Below, piece after piece: positions 11,604 to 21,245 of a stretch of DNA of 64,000 nucleotides; the first letter of the stretch is position 1, and the number at the start of each line of letters is the position of its first letter. The DNA lies in the NCBI GenBank assembly GCA_018907035.1, contig JACCIC010000034.1, positions 1,631,001 through 1,695,000 of the forward strand, given 5' to 3'. The DNA comes from Sycobia sp. Sy_11 (taxonomy: Eukaryota > Arthropoda > Insecta > Hymenoptera > Epichrysomallidae). The notes below the pieces were generated by a model. It was given only the letters and a program-made list of their open reading frames with translations. It was not told where the DNA came from and searched no databases. The position numbers and the translations under genes were made by a program.

Positions 11604-12889
11604 ATCGACTCCAGAAGGACAACTGTCATTATCTGGATTTTCTTTTGACGAAAAAACATGTTTAAATGTGGCCATTATATAATTTTTCATGACTTCGACA
11701 CTATTTACACTTCTGCGGATTGCTAAGCTATAGTATGATGTACGATTTTTTATAATTTTGTCGCTTAATTTTTCTTGTCCACCAAGCTTTTTTTCTTTTT
11801 TGATATTGCGGAGTCTAGAGCCGATTCGCTTTTCTACATGGCCGACGCAATCACTTTTTCCAACTGAAAATTCATCACCATACGGGTTTAAATCTAAAAT
11901 CGCCTTAAAAGTTTTTGCATCACCATCTCCTATATAATTTAAATATTTAACTCCATATTTCTCTACAGATCTCGAAAACATTTCTTTTACGGCATCCACT
12001 TCCATTTTGCCCGCAGAACCTTCATGGTTTTTTGCGCACTCTTCCTCGTTTTCCTCGTACCATTCACGATATTCATCAGTGTGAGTCTTGTTTTTCCAGA
12101 ATATGTACCCTTGGCAATAGGTACTTTTCACTACTAAATCAATCACTTTACCATAGTAATATCCTACGAGTGTTGTAACTCCATACAATGACTTGAAACG
12201 ACGGTTTTTCCAAGATCCATCACCCGAAACTTTAAAATTTAGAAGCGATCTTTCATAATCTGCATTTTTTCTTTTTTCTTCTTCGACTTTTACAAATAAA
12301 ATCGAACATTACGTTTGCAGCAGAATAAATATGCTCAACGATTTTAGTGTAACTGCTATTACTCAAACCACTACAAATGTCCACAAGATTGCAGAACACA
12401 TTTACTCCACTTCTACCGATACCCAATAATCTCATAACAAGAACTATTCGACGATGTATTTGGTAACCAGTATGAATAAATGGACTTGAATTCACTTCTC
12501 TACAACCGCACCGACACGTTACGATAATTTTAAGTCCGAGGCCTCGATGACCGCCATCGTTAAATGTCACTGCTTGTTTACAATTTCGACAAAGTAACAT
12601 TTGAGACAAAGCTAGAAAAACATTTGCAAATTCAATAATTCTGTATGAATGCATCGGATTAGTGCGAATATCTGCGATGTCTGCAGTGAGAAGTTTCTAT
12701 GCACTCGCACTGGTTTCTGGTCTCTTCTCGTCCGCAGCCGTAAATTGGTTGCCGTGAAAATATTTTTTCGAGGATTTGATGCTCGGGAAGTGCTGCTTTT
12801 CTCTCCTTTTGGATAACTTGACATTTTGGCTCCGAAAATTCAACTGTATGCACCGAATGTTCGATCGAGACTGACTGAGTAACTGACAC
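11603..12889 (-). pseudogene. Mutator-like (MULE, PF20700-type) transposase pseudogene, C-terminus lost
   Basis: On the minus strand the N-terminal part comes first: SASA*KL, then IRTNPMHSYRIIEF. It is followed by a Cys cluster (LLCRNCKQAV and TCRCGCRE), GYQIHRRIVLVMRLLGIG, NVFCNLVDIC and KIVEHIYSAANVMFD, from 12654 to about 12270. A single-base shift near 12290 changes frame. The protein then continues VSGDGSWKNR, LYGVTTLVGYYYGKV, CQGYIFWKNK, GSAGKMEVDAVKEMF, YIGDGDAKTF, CVGHVEKRIGSRLR, LSDKIIKNRTSYYSLAIRR and NPDNDSCPSG. These are hallmarks of the insect Mutator transposase domain. It ends at about 11603 inside the protein, so the C-terminal catalytic region is missing. Upstream of 12654 there is at least one more frame change and a stop. 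The family assignment is from recognition of these motifs. Confidence 0.85.
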
Positions 12890-13154
12890 AGCGTTTATTT
12901 TCTATAATTCGGTATACTTTGATATACCTGCTCTGTAACGGTCTTTTCACTCGAAACATCTGCTCAATGCAATTAAAGGTAGGACCGACGTACACAAAAG
13001 GGATTATGAAAGAGGCGTTGACCTGCCTTTAACGCGCCGTATACCTGCGACCCACGGGCGGTGCGCTCTGAAATGAATCACGCTCATAGACTGCAGCTCT
13101 CATAGGACTTTGAATTTCACTTTGAAACTTTTACACGATATTCTTGAAGGGATA

Positions 13155-13220
13155 AACTAATTATTTATGCAAAAAAAAATTCGATTTTTTGAAAATTGTA
13201 AAGGAGTTGCCCCTCTTAAG
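13155..13220. repeat. Candidate outer terminus of the Mutator-like element
   Basis: A T-rich/A-rich segment (AAATTCGATTTTTTGAAAAT) runs into AAAGGAGTTGCCCCTCTTAAG about 300 bp beyond the transposase start. This looks like a MULE terminal inverted repeat, but the partner end is lost with the truncated C-terminus, so it cannot be confirmed here. Confidence 0.3.
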
Positions 13221-13560
13221 AGGATACGATATTCAAAAGATCTGAGCGGTATTCCCCGGCTTCTACGCTGATCTCGTCTCATTCGTACCAGAGGAAGTTC
13301 GCCGACGACCACCGCGTCAGGCCGGATCTCGGCAGCCCAAGAAGAGAAGGCAACCGATAACCCCTACTAGGATATACCCATCAGATAAATGACTACTAGA
13401 ACAACACCTATTGTTCGAACCTTTGATGGTTCTCCCAGAGACAGGGATAACTACGAGAATTTCGCCTCCGGCGGTACGGGTCTCACCCCTAATTCAAGCC
13501 AGCACTCACCCATCCAGCCTTGCTACCTACACCGGAAAGGGCTCCGATATAGAAAAAATA
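13221..13560 (+). other. GC-richer flank, possibly a further piece of the Gypsy element
   Basis: This sequence has base composition like the Gypsy remnant on the far side of the MULE. One frame ends in a basic, Pro-rich tail (EEVRRRPPRQAGSRQPKKRR) that could be the end of a pol or env frame. A 72-codon frame at 13389-13607 has no recognised domain. The assignment rests on position and composition only. Confidence 0.2.
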
Positions 13561-14972
13561 AAAGCTATCAAAACACTATTAGAATGACATTTTATCTACT
13601 GGATTAATAATTTTTATAAATGTATCTTTCGTGAAATCGAAAGAAATGGAACGGCATTTATCATCGTCACGCGTACCTATTATTCTAAGCTCACTTGTGG
13701 GATAGAAAAAAATTATTTCTCGATTAAGATTAATAGTTTGAGATGGAACTAAAATCTATGTAGAAGACCTGCTCTGTTAGGTGACAATAAAAATGAGTGC
13801 CGTGTTCTATTTTCAGGACTCATAGTAGATACCCTAACTAAAGTAGTGGATATGACTTTTAATTTTTTACATACCTGAGTTGAACTATTTTTAAAATTAT
13901 TGACAATATTCTTTGCCATAATGATTGCTTCATGTAGATAATTTCTACGCATTGTTGATTTTTCGGTACCGAACTAACTAAGTAGCAAATCACATTGAAC
14001 TTATCTGAAGTGAGATTATTTACATTGTTGACTGATAATTGCACCGATAGTGGGGCACCCTTTTCTACTCCCGCGCAAGGTAATGTAAGCGACATGAAAG
14101 AAAAGTTGAAAGCAAGAAAATAAGCGTACCTCTACTGTTGAAACCCTGCATACTATTTAATAGTAATTGTTATAACTATACACATTAAAAATAGTAAAAA
14201 AAGAATAAAGTCACATACATAATAGCAATAAAGATAGATAGTAGCAAAAAAACATATTAAATAAGATGCAAATTTTAAAGGTTATAAATTAAAATGAAAA
14301 ATTATACTTACGTTGATTGATATAAAACAAAGAAATAAATAATTTTATAAGTTTTTATATGAACTAGTATTATCATACTAATAATCAGACTATTTTTATT
14401 TACAATCACCCCCTTTGTATTTGAAATATAAGAAGCTAAATTAATTTTGTTAACAAAAGGGCAATCTGACTGCGACATTTCATCAAATCTTTCCGCATCT
14501 GTAAACTGGACATTTGAAGCGATTCAGCAGTAACTATTAAAGAAATATTTTAAATTTAATACTAAACTTATATAAATAAGAAGTAAGGAGAGGACAGCAG
14601 CAATTATATTTAACTAACGATCCGAATTCAGTAAATCACACTTGTAAAACGCTTAGCCTTAGTGGAATTACAAATTAAAGCACTATTAACGGACCAGGTA
14701 ACTACAGCACTTTATCAATATTTTTTCCCTGAAGAGCGTAACCAAAGATGCGAATAGATGTAAACGTGAGTAATACAGATAACATAAATTATAATAAGAT
14801 AACAGATGTAAAAGTGAGTAATACAAATAACATAAATTTACTGATGTTAAAAAATGCAGACAATGAATCAAGATTATAAATAAAAATTGTCATAAGAAAT
14901 TACCAATAGTCTTACCTAGAGAAATATTAAATAAATGTAACAATAGAGTTAAATATAACGGATCATCAAGTT
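13561..14972. other. AT-rich sequence without recognised genes
   Basis: AT-rich DNA. A 78-codon minus-strand frame at 13859-14095 and an overlapping 67-codon frame have no recognisable domain. Near 14400-14430 TTTACAATCACCCCC resembles the inner part of the ~146-bp terminal repeat described at 18786, which may mean a fragment of that element. Confidence 0.4.
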
Positions 14973-14989
14973 TTATCCGGAAACCCGGT

Positions 14990-15520
14990 TCAGACGGACG
15001 TTGTTCGCGGTGTGGACTCCGATTAGGGCACCCCTCCGAAAGGAGTTACAGGCATGGCGCCCAGTAACTCCTATTAGGAGTCGTGTCCAAGGCCTCCGGA
15101 GACCAACCGACATGACGGGGCAGGGCGAGCCACCCCTCTCCCCCTCGACCTCTCGTCCACGGGCAGCGTCTCAGTCCGATCCGGAAATCCGGATCGGACG
15201 GACGGTGTCCGCGATGTGGACTTCGGGCAGGGTATCCCTCTGAAAGGAGTTACGGGTATAGCGCCCAGTAGCCCCAATTAAGAGTCGGGCCCAAAGTCTC
15301 CCGGGACCAGCCGGCGTGCCGGGACAGGGTGATCCCTTCCCAGCCTCCCACTCACGGACTCGTCCGTGTCCGATCCGGATATACGCGTCAGACCGGCACC
15401 CCCTGCGGTGCGGACTCTGGGCAGGGCACCTCTCCGAAAGGAGTTACGGGTGGATACCTAGTAGCTCCGAATAAGAGTGGTGACCAAGACCTCCGGAGAT
15501 CCACCGATGCGTCGAGAGAC
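14990..15520 (+). repeat. Three tandem ~200-bp repeats
   Basis: The marker GAAAGGAGTTAC occurs at 15038, 15242 and 15436, giving periods of 204 and 194 bp. Each copy also has a CTCCGAAAGGAG-like hairpin, a GCCCAGTA-type or equivalent segment, and an AAG-TCTCC/CCTCCGG segment 60-80 bp further on. The copies have diverged by substitutions and small indels. Tandem 5' repeats often carry promoters in retroelements; that role is inferred here. Confidence 0.8.
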
Positions 15521-15713
15521 GCACCTGGGGATTGTCGGAGGACGAGTTCCTCCGGAGCACTCTCCGGGGTCCGTGGTCGGGCCTTTTCCTCATCCCCCCC
15601 TACGGGCCGGCGATCGAATCCGGTTTCAAGGATCGGGGTCGGGGCTGATCCGGCCTTAAAAGAGCCGACCATGGGGCCAGTGGCATCATTTCCCTCTCAA
15701 CCAGGAAGGAAGT

Positions 15714-16283
15714 ATGAAGCCAGCCTGTTCTTGCCCGGAAGTTTTGAAGAGATGGCCTCGCCGCAGGCCTAGGAGTAGCAACGAGCGACAGCGCGCCAAG
15801 CGGAATTCACGCCATCATCGTAATCGGAAGATAGCGCCGAAGGATACCACGGAGGACGTTTGGGAGATAGATCTGGCTCTGCCAGATTTGTCCCTCTCAG
15901 AGGCTACCTCGGAGGACGAGGGACCACCGAAAGCCGTTCGGAGCGCGGTGGTCATTCCAAGCGCTCCCGAGGCCCTCTACATACGGGACAAGATCGGCAT
16001 CCGCCGTCTCACTCGGCCTTCGCTCGTTGTCCCTCCTCCACGGCCTCCCCTGGCGGAACTCGCGGGGGTCCCGGCCACCTTCAGACTCCCCGACCGAAAC
16101 CTTTCTTCGATTCGGCGGCTTCTGAAGGGAAAGGGCTTCACGGCGATCCCGCGCACCGGCCTAGTGGGGCAAGCCATCCCACACCGCAGCCGCAGTGCAA
16201 ATCGGAGACGGGCGGCATGCACACTCCGTCCGCCCCCGTTCGCCTCCCCTTACCGGACCCCGCCCCAGTATCACCCTCGTTGA
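15714..16283 (+). CDS. Hypothetical basic 189-residue protein in front of the histone-type hairpin
   Basis: I do not recognise this open frame. Residues 10-45 are very basic (RWPRRRPRSS, then RQRAKRNSRHHRNRK). They are followed by an acidic patch (DTTEDVWEIDL, SEATSEDEG), a Pro-rich middle (VVPPPRPPLAEL) and a basic, Pro-rich end. The stop is 24 nt before the stem-loop, a spacing typical of replication-dependent histone mRNAs, but the protein is not a histone: no histone-fold or H1 winged-helix motif is visible. In GC-rich DNA long frames arise by chance, and an overlapping frame (15860-16330) is also open, so coding status is doubtful. It could be a gag/ORF1-like protein. Confidence 0.3.
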   Translation: MKPACSCPEVLKRWPRRRPRSSNERQRAKRNSRHHRNRKIAPKDTTEDVWEIDLALPDLSLSEATSEDEGPPKAVRSAVVIPSAPEALYIRDKIGIRRLTRPSLVVPPPRPPLAELAGVPATFRLPDRNLSSIRRLLKGKGFTAIPRTGLVGQAIPHRSRSANRRRAACTLRPPPFASPYRTPPQYHPR

Positions 16284-16306
16284 TCAGCGAGGGGTTCAAA
16301 CTAAAC

Positions 16307-16322
16307 GGCCCTTTTCAGGGCC
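16307..16322 (+). promoter_or_regulatory. Histone-mRNA-type 3' stem-loop
   Basis: GGCCCTTTTCAGGGCC folds as a 6-bp stem (GGCCCU/AGGGCC) with a UUUC loop. This is the canonical replication-dependent histone hairpin (GGYYCU-UHHU-ARRGCC type). The flanks also fit: CTAAAC before and ACAAAT after. A purine-containing CAACGAGAC about 15 nt downstream could act as a U7 histone downstream element. SLBP and U7 snRNP use this signal to cleave histone mRNA without polyadenylation. The match is direct; activity is inferred. Confidence 0.85.
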
Positions 16323-16327
16323 ACAAA

Positions 16328-18315
16328 TAGGAATTCAACGAGACTCAATTATTCGGAAATCTCCTTTCCTCTCAACTACCCATCCTATGTACTAACCTTT
16401 AACAAAGTTTTATGAAACGTAAACGTATTTATTTAAGGGCAATTAATAGAATAGTATTTCGTAGTTCGTAGAGACGAGCTAATAGACGCATAATAACAAT
16501 TCAGGTTGATTACTGTTAATGGATTAGGCTCCGATTAGATTTTCGATTTTACCATGTAAATTTTGAAAAAGCTATAACTGTAAGTACTGCCATAAGACAG
16601 TAGATGAGAGAAGATGAGAGAGGGCGAGAGATAGAGTGAGAGGGGCGGAAAGGAGAGAGGTAGGGGGGAAAAATATAATATTTTAAAAACTTTAAACTCA
16701 TATAAATATGTTCAATATTTAGTTAATAATGCTTTTAATAAGATGGAATTTTATAATTATTTTAATGTAAGTACATTTTTTTTGGATTAATTATAATGTT
16801 ATTTTGATTTAATATACAATTTGTATTTTCAATAGATATTCTTTCATATATCAACGGATGTGAGGATACCACATGTTTGTTTTAATTTAATGACTAGACC
16901 TAGTTGTTATAGTTTTCTTATTTTTTTGAATGATATATATTAACGATTCTAAATGTTTAGTTTATTTTATAATAAAATATGATATGTTTCTATTTTTCAG
17001 ATAGTGAAGACATCTGCATCATATATGACAATTTTTAAATCAATGAGATAATCCTACATAAGCAGAAGTATGATTATAATATAGTAATAAATGAATAGTA
17101 TATAAACATCTTATGTGCACTTTTAAATTACAATATTAAATCTGCATTTTCTTTAATCAATAAACCTCCATATATAAATCAATAGATAATATTCATCATT
17201 TCTCCACTCATGTTACTATCTTGATTTTCTAGATGAGGAATGACTACAAAATATAATCAAGTTTTATTACTCTTTCCTCATTGTGAACAAAGAAAAATTT
17301 ATGATTGATAAATCAATAGAATTTATTATTTCCTATTAATACTATAAAAAAAGTTTTCTTGTTCCTTTTTTTTTGTTGATTAAAGTTTTTCGTATTAATT
17401 CTTATTTTTATTCAAACGTTCATATTTTACGAGAAAAAAAATTCATAAACAGACATAGTTGTATAGTTTGGTCGCCATTTTCAAAATCGCAAAATAAAAA
17501 ATCTATCTCACATTTTTTTAATGCCATTAAATTTAATGTCATTTTTAATATGATTTAATAGTTTTGGAACCCTAAAAGTGATATGTCCTAAGTGTTTTTG
17601 AAAGACGAAGCTGGATAAATAAATATAATTTTTAAGCCAAACTTCTTATCTAAATTGCAACTCGTTGAATCATTATAAAGCACAATTGTATATTCCGAAC
17701 CTGTTTCAAATTATGATAACGTAACAAGTATCGAAGACATTGATTTGCAAAATTCTAAATTAATTTATAGAATATAACCAATTTCATATGCAATGCTAAA
17801 ATATGTACTACGATCAAACCAATTACGCATGATTAGGAATATGAATTGAATCCTGCAAGAGTTTCTACATTATGTAAAAAGTTCAGAGATCTATCATCCT
17901 CCATTAAAGTATTTTTAAGGACACAAATAAGATAGATCTGCATGGTTTAGTTATTGGTCAACTGACTGAAGGTAGTCCATCCCAATATCACTTCTGTCTT
18001 CTCGTGGTACGTTCCTCTTGCGTATCGTTAAAGCCATCCTGTTTGAGCTGCTAGCAAACCAGGTCAGTGAATGTCAGTCTCTATATAATTCGCTTATTAT
18101 AACTAGATAAACGTCTACTTTAGCTGCAATGTGCGACTAGAGTGGATCTGACACACTGCCCCCGTTTAAATAATATTGGAGTATTATGGTCGTTTTGTGA
18201 CAGTTGTTTCCTTTTCTATAAGTGCGGTCTTAAACACTGCACATGAGAATGAGATATGAAGGTACAGTTTAGTCTAATATACTTGATCCCCAAGAGTTGA
18301 CCTTAAAACTTTGAT
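16328..18315. other. AT-rich sequence with a purine-rich (GA) patch
   Basis: An impure GA-rich patch lies at about 16600-16670. The remainder is AT-rich DNA with no recognisable coding sequence. Part of 17930-18315 may be the decayed upstream end of the R1-like element that starts at 18316, but I cannot read it. Confidence 0.4.
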
Positions 18316-18785
18316 TTCGAAAAGGCAGGGCAACCGAAGATGCAAACCTTGAATTTGTAGATGCAGTGAGAGACATAGTGAGGACTAATCATTACTCTCA
18401 ACCTGTTTGCTTGCTGGAAATTCTTGATGTTTGGAATGTCTTCAACTCTGTTGGATGAATTGATGTTTTAAGGATCCTGGGGCAGAACTTTCAGTTGCCG
18501 TCCTATATACTTCGTATAATGGGTGACTTTCTGAGAGACCGATACCTGGTTGATGAGACATTTGATGGCCGAAAGACAAAGAAGCTTAGTGCTAGAGTGT
18601 CTCAGGCGTCTGTGCTCCGAGCCAACATGTGGAAGATTTCATATGACGAAATCTTCCCAGTTTCAATACCTTAAATACCTTCCAAGATGGGTACGAAGAT
18701 GATGTAGCAGGTATCATCATCGCTAGAAATTATGATGCTTCATAGATGCAAAATACTTTAATTGCTCTTATGTAGACTGTATTTC
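18316..18785 (+). pseudogene. R1-like non-LTR reverse transcriptase remnant, first part
   Basis: One frame reads FRKGRATEDANLEFVDAV, then CLLEILDVWNVFNSVG (palm motif A; LDVxNAFNS is usual in R1). It continues with a stop, IDVLRILGQNFQLPSYILRI, GDFLRDRYLVD, the degraded SARVSQASVLRANMW (usually GVPQGSVLGPLLWN) and MWKISYDEIFP. Near 18688 GYEDDVAGIIIARN matches the catalytic F/YADDV motif, with both Asp residues kept. At least two stops break the frame. The match to the R1 clade is good; those elements usually sit in 28S rRNA genes, yet no rDNA flanks are visible. The copy is interrupted at about 18786 by a DNA element and resumes at 19991. Confidence 0.85.
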
Positions 18786-18932
18786 GATAAATTAATAAAT
18801 ATTTCTATTGGTCTTTCAGTCTAATTAAATAAATTAAAATTAATACATAATAATATCAATATATATTTATATCAATATTAATACATATCAATACATAATT
18901 AATTGAAAATTACAAAGACAGTCAGACTGTCT
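18786..18932 (+). repeat. Left terminal inverted repeat of the 1.2-kb element
   Basis: Pairs with 19845-19990. The tip begins GATAAATTAATAAAT and the inner end is GTCAGACTGTCT. Confidence 0.85.
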
Positions 18933-19844
18933 CTTATCAACTAATGGACTATGAAATAAAACATCAATTTTTTATAACCAACAATTTTTAATGATTGTGC
19001 AAATTAAATATAAATGTTATATTAACGCACCTTAGCGAAGCCAGCGAAATAATAATGACTCGAATAAACACGCTCGTGTTTTTATAGTCTCGGCCCCCAC
19101 TAATCGACGTAGGCTTCGTGAACTTAGCGATAAAGGGTGTAACGTTACGCGACAATTTCGAACAGCTTTTTCTCGCAGCCATATGGCGCGGAAAGAAAAT
19201 AGAATCTTTTTGGACAATTTTATTTTTACATTTTGTGGAATTTAACTCTATATTTTGATAGAGTTAGAACGGTTTCGAAAATAATCATATTTTCAAAGGA
19301 AAAACAAGTAGATAGTTGAAAAAGAGAATTTATGAACATAAATATAGTTTTCGTAGTTTACACATTACTTTTGGTTTCAAAGAATATTGTTTGAAGTTTT
19401 TACATATTTTGATTTTATGAATGTGAATATTTGGAACATGGTATTAGTAATAAGTACAAAAGGAAGAGTCTTGAAAGTATTCACATTTCAAAAAATCGAA
19501 ATAATGTAAATTTAATGTTAGAGTCAAGTAGATGAGATAAAATTTATTATTCTTTACTAAATTGATTGGTTTTAAACATTTTGTGAAGAGGGGGGATTAT
19601 ATATTCAAATTACTAAATTTTTAGTTTAGTGGGGATAGGGGTATATATAAATTAGAATATTAATATAAGGTTTAGTTTAGTCCCTGATGAGGAACCTTAG
19701 CGAGCTCAAAACGTTGGGCAAACTCATTCAATCTTCAATTGGGTAAAGGTGGTGAGGACAGTCAGATTGCACTTCACTAATAAAGATTTTTTTCAGCTAA
19801 TATATTTTTATTTCAGATTAGTCTATGGGGGTGATTTTAAACAA

Positions 19845-19990
19845 GGACAGTCTGACTGTCATTAAAATTTTCAATTAATTATGTATTGATATAGATTAGT
19901 ATTAAGATAAATATATATTGATATTATTATGTATTAATTTTAGTTTATTTAATTGGACTGTAAAACCAATAGAAATATTTATTAATTCAT
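19845..19990 (-). repeat. Right terminal inverted repeat of the 1.2-kb element
   Basis: Inverted copy of 18786-18932. The inner end is GGACAGTCTGACTGTC and the tip is ATTTATTAATTCAT. Confidence 0.85.
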
Positions 19991-20535
19991 AGATACAACT
20001 CACTCAAGTGATCGCATGTTGAAAATGATGAATGCCAATCAGCTAAAGACAGCGAAGACTGAGATTATTCTACTGATTAGGAAATGCATCGTAACACTGC
20101 GCCTTTTGCAGGTTTTCGCCATCGCGATTAGTACTCAAGCAGCCGTTAGGTGTCTAGAGGTGACACTTTATTGCAAGTTAATCTTCTGATACCAAATAAA
20201 AAAACTGATGGATAGAGCTGCTCGAGTAATTGCGCAACATACCATGGTCATGACGAACGTTAATGTCCCCACACTCTTCAAGCAGCGTCTGATCATTACA
20301 GTAGCTGAATCTATCATGTTATACAAAGAGAAGGTATGGGCCGACGTATTGAGCATCCAGAAGTATAAAAAGAGAATTACGGCAGTGCAACGAAGAGGCG
20401 CACTTCGCATTGTGAGCTCCTATTGTACGGTCTCTGAGTGGGCGGTGCTGGTTAATGTATGCTTTATTTTTTTCATTGCGAAGCGTTTCGTTACGAAAAA
20501 GAGCATCTTTGGCTTAACAAGGCTCATTTGGACCT
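19991..20535 (+). pseudogene. R1-like reverse transcriptase remnant, second part (thumb domain)
   Basis: This continues the copy split by the DNA element. It reads NANQLKTAKTEIILLIRK, then after shifts MDRAARVIAQHT, LFKQRLIITVAESIMLY, EKVWADVLSIQKYKKRI and AVQRRGALRIVSSYCTVSE. These match the R1 thumb (KTE, SVxLYGAPVWADAL, AQRRGALRVASAYRTVSE). It ends AVLVNVCFIFFIAKR, still recognisable as AVLVVAGVIPI-like sequence. Frame changes and at least one stop are present. Sequence after 20535 belongs to a mariner. Confidence 0.85.
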
Positions 20536-20564
20536 GACAATTTAATTCAGCTGATGCTGATCAT

Positions 20565-21245
20565 TTGGTAAGTACCTAGCCTCGCCACCAGATGGTGTCG
20601 CTATCGCATCAGAAATACACTTCAATCCAGTACCTTTTAGTCAACGGTTACAGACGAAATTTTCGCCTGATCATAGTAGTAGTGTATTTTTGAGATTATA
20701 TGAAAACAAGTGTCCGTTGATTTTTGAAAAAATGGAGAAAGAACAATATCGTTCGGTGATTCGATTCTAGTTTTTGCAAGGCAAATCGCGCAGTGAAATT
20801 AAAGAACGCTTGGATGCAATATATGTGGATTTTTCTCCTTCGATGGCAACCTTGAAATTTTGGTATAACGAGTTTCAAGGTGGTCGTACGTCGGTTTTTG
20901 ATGATCGACGCGCAGGTGCTCCGAAAACAGCCGCTTTGTCAGAGCGCTGATAATAGGTGCACAAAATAGCTGCGATAGTAGGCATCTCAAAAGAACATGT
21001 GTAGTATATTCTACATGAGATTTTAGGCATAAGAAAACTGTAAGCAAGGTGGGTGTCGCGTTTACTGACTGTAGATAATAAGCGCATCCATGTGACCAGT
21101 TCAAAACAGTGTTTGGAGCTATTTAATTGCAATTCAAAAGAAATTTTGCGTCGTTACGTGACCGTGGATGAAACATAGATTCACTACTACACTCTAGAAA
21201 TCAAGGAGCAGTCAGCACAGTGGACCTGCTCCGAAGTGAATTTTT
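20565..21245 (+). pseudogene. 5' two-thirds of a mariner-type transposase, truncated
   Basis: The start is ATG at 20732. The frame reads MEKEQYRSVIRF, a stop, then FLQGKSRSEIKERLDAIY, TLKFWYNEFQGGRTSVFDD, RAGAPKTAALSE, stops, VHKIAAIVGISKEHV, WVSRLLTVDNKRIH and RRYVTVDET (first catalytic Asp, usually VTGDETW). It ends at the QWT position. The N-terminal helix-turn-helix region and the first Asp are present, but the second and third Asp regions are missing. At least four stops break it. About 170 bp of leader precede the ATG, including CCACCAGATGGTGTCGCTAT, as in other mariner 5' leaders. It abuts the R1 remnant, so it may have inserted there too. Confidence 0.8.

Larger units (their letters stand above)
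14973..16327 (+). mobile_element. GC-rich repeat unit with a histone-type 3' stem-loop end (unidentified element)
   Basis: A sharply bounded GC-rich block lies in AT-rich DNA. It has three parts in order: three diverged tandem repeats of about 195-205 bp (about 14990-15520), a region with long open frames including a basic 189-codon frame (15714-16283), and a perfect histone-mRNA 3' hairpin 24 nt after that frame's stop. The layout recalls a retroelement with a repeated 5' promoter region, but no RT, endonuclease or poly-A tail is present. It may be a non-autonomous or truncated retroelement, or a retrocopy of a transcript ending at the hairpin. I cannot assign it to a known family. Confidence 0.45.
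18786..19990. mobile_element. 1.2-kb DNA element with ~146-bp terminal inverted repeats, inserted in the R1 remnant
   Basis: The left arm 18786-18932 and right arm 19845-19990 are inverted copies of each other over about 146 bp with few differences. They share TTAATAAATATTTCTATTGG near the tip and GACAGTCAGACTGTC at the inner end. The arms lie inside an R1 reverse transcriptase that continues on both sides, which proves insertion. The middle contains no transposase; a 64-codon minus-strand frame at 18988-19182 is not recognisable. This is therefore a non-autonomous element of unknown superfamily. The target duplication could not be fixed. Related ends occur at 60218-60600. Confidence 0.8.

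Noticed and set aside
15001..15772. Open frames across the ~200-bp tandem repeats on both strands
   Set aside because: Several frames on both strands are open at once because of GC content. The protein repeats simply follow the DNA repeats.
19683..19717. CTGATGA...AAAACGT, resembling a hammerhead ribozyme core
   Set aside because: The second conserved box should be GAAA and reads AAAA. I could not close stems I and III, so no ribozyme is claimed.
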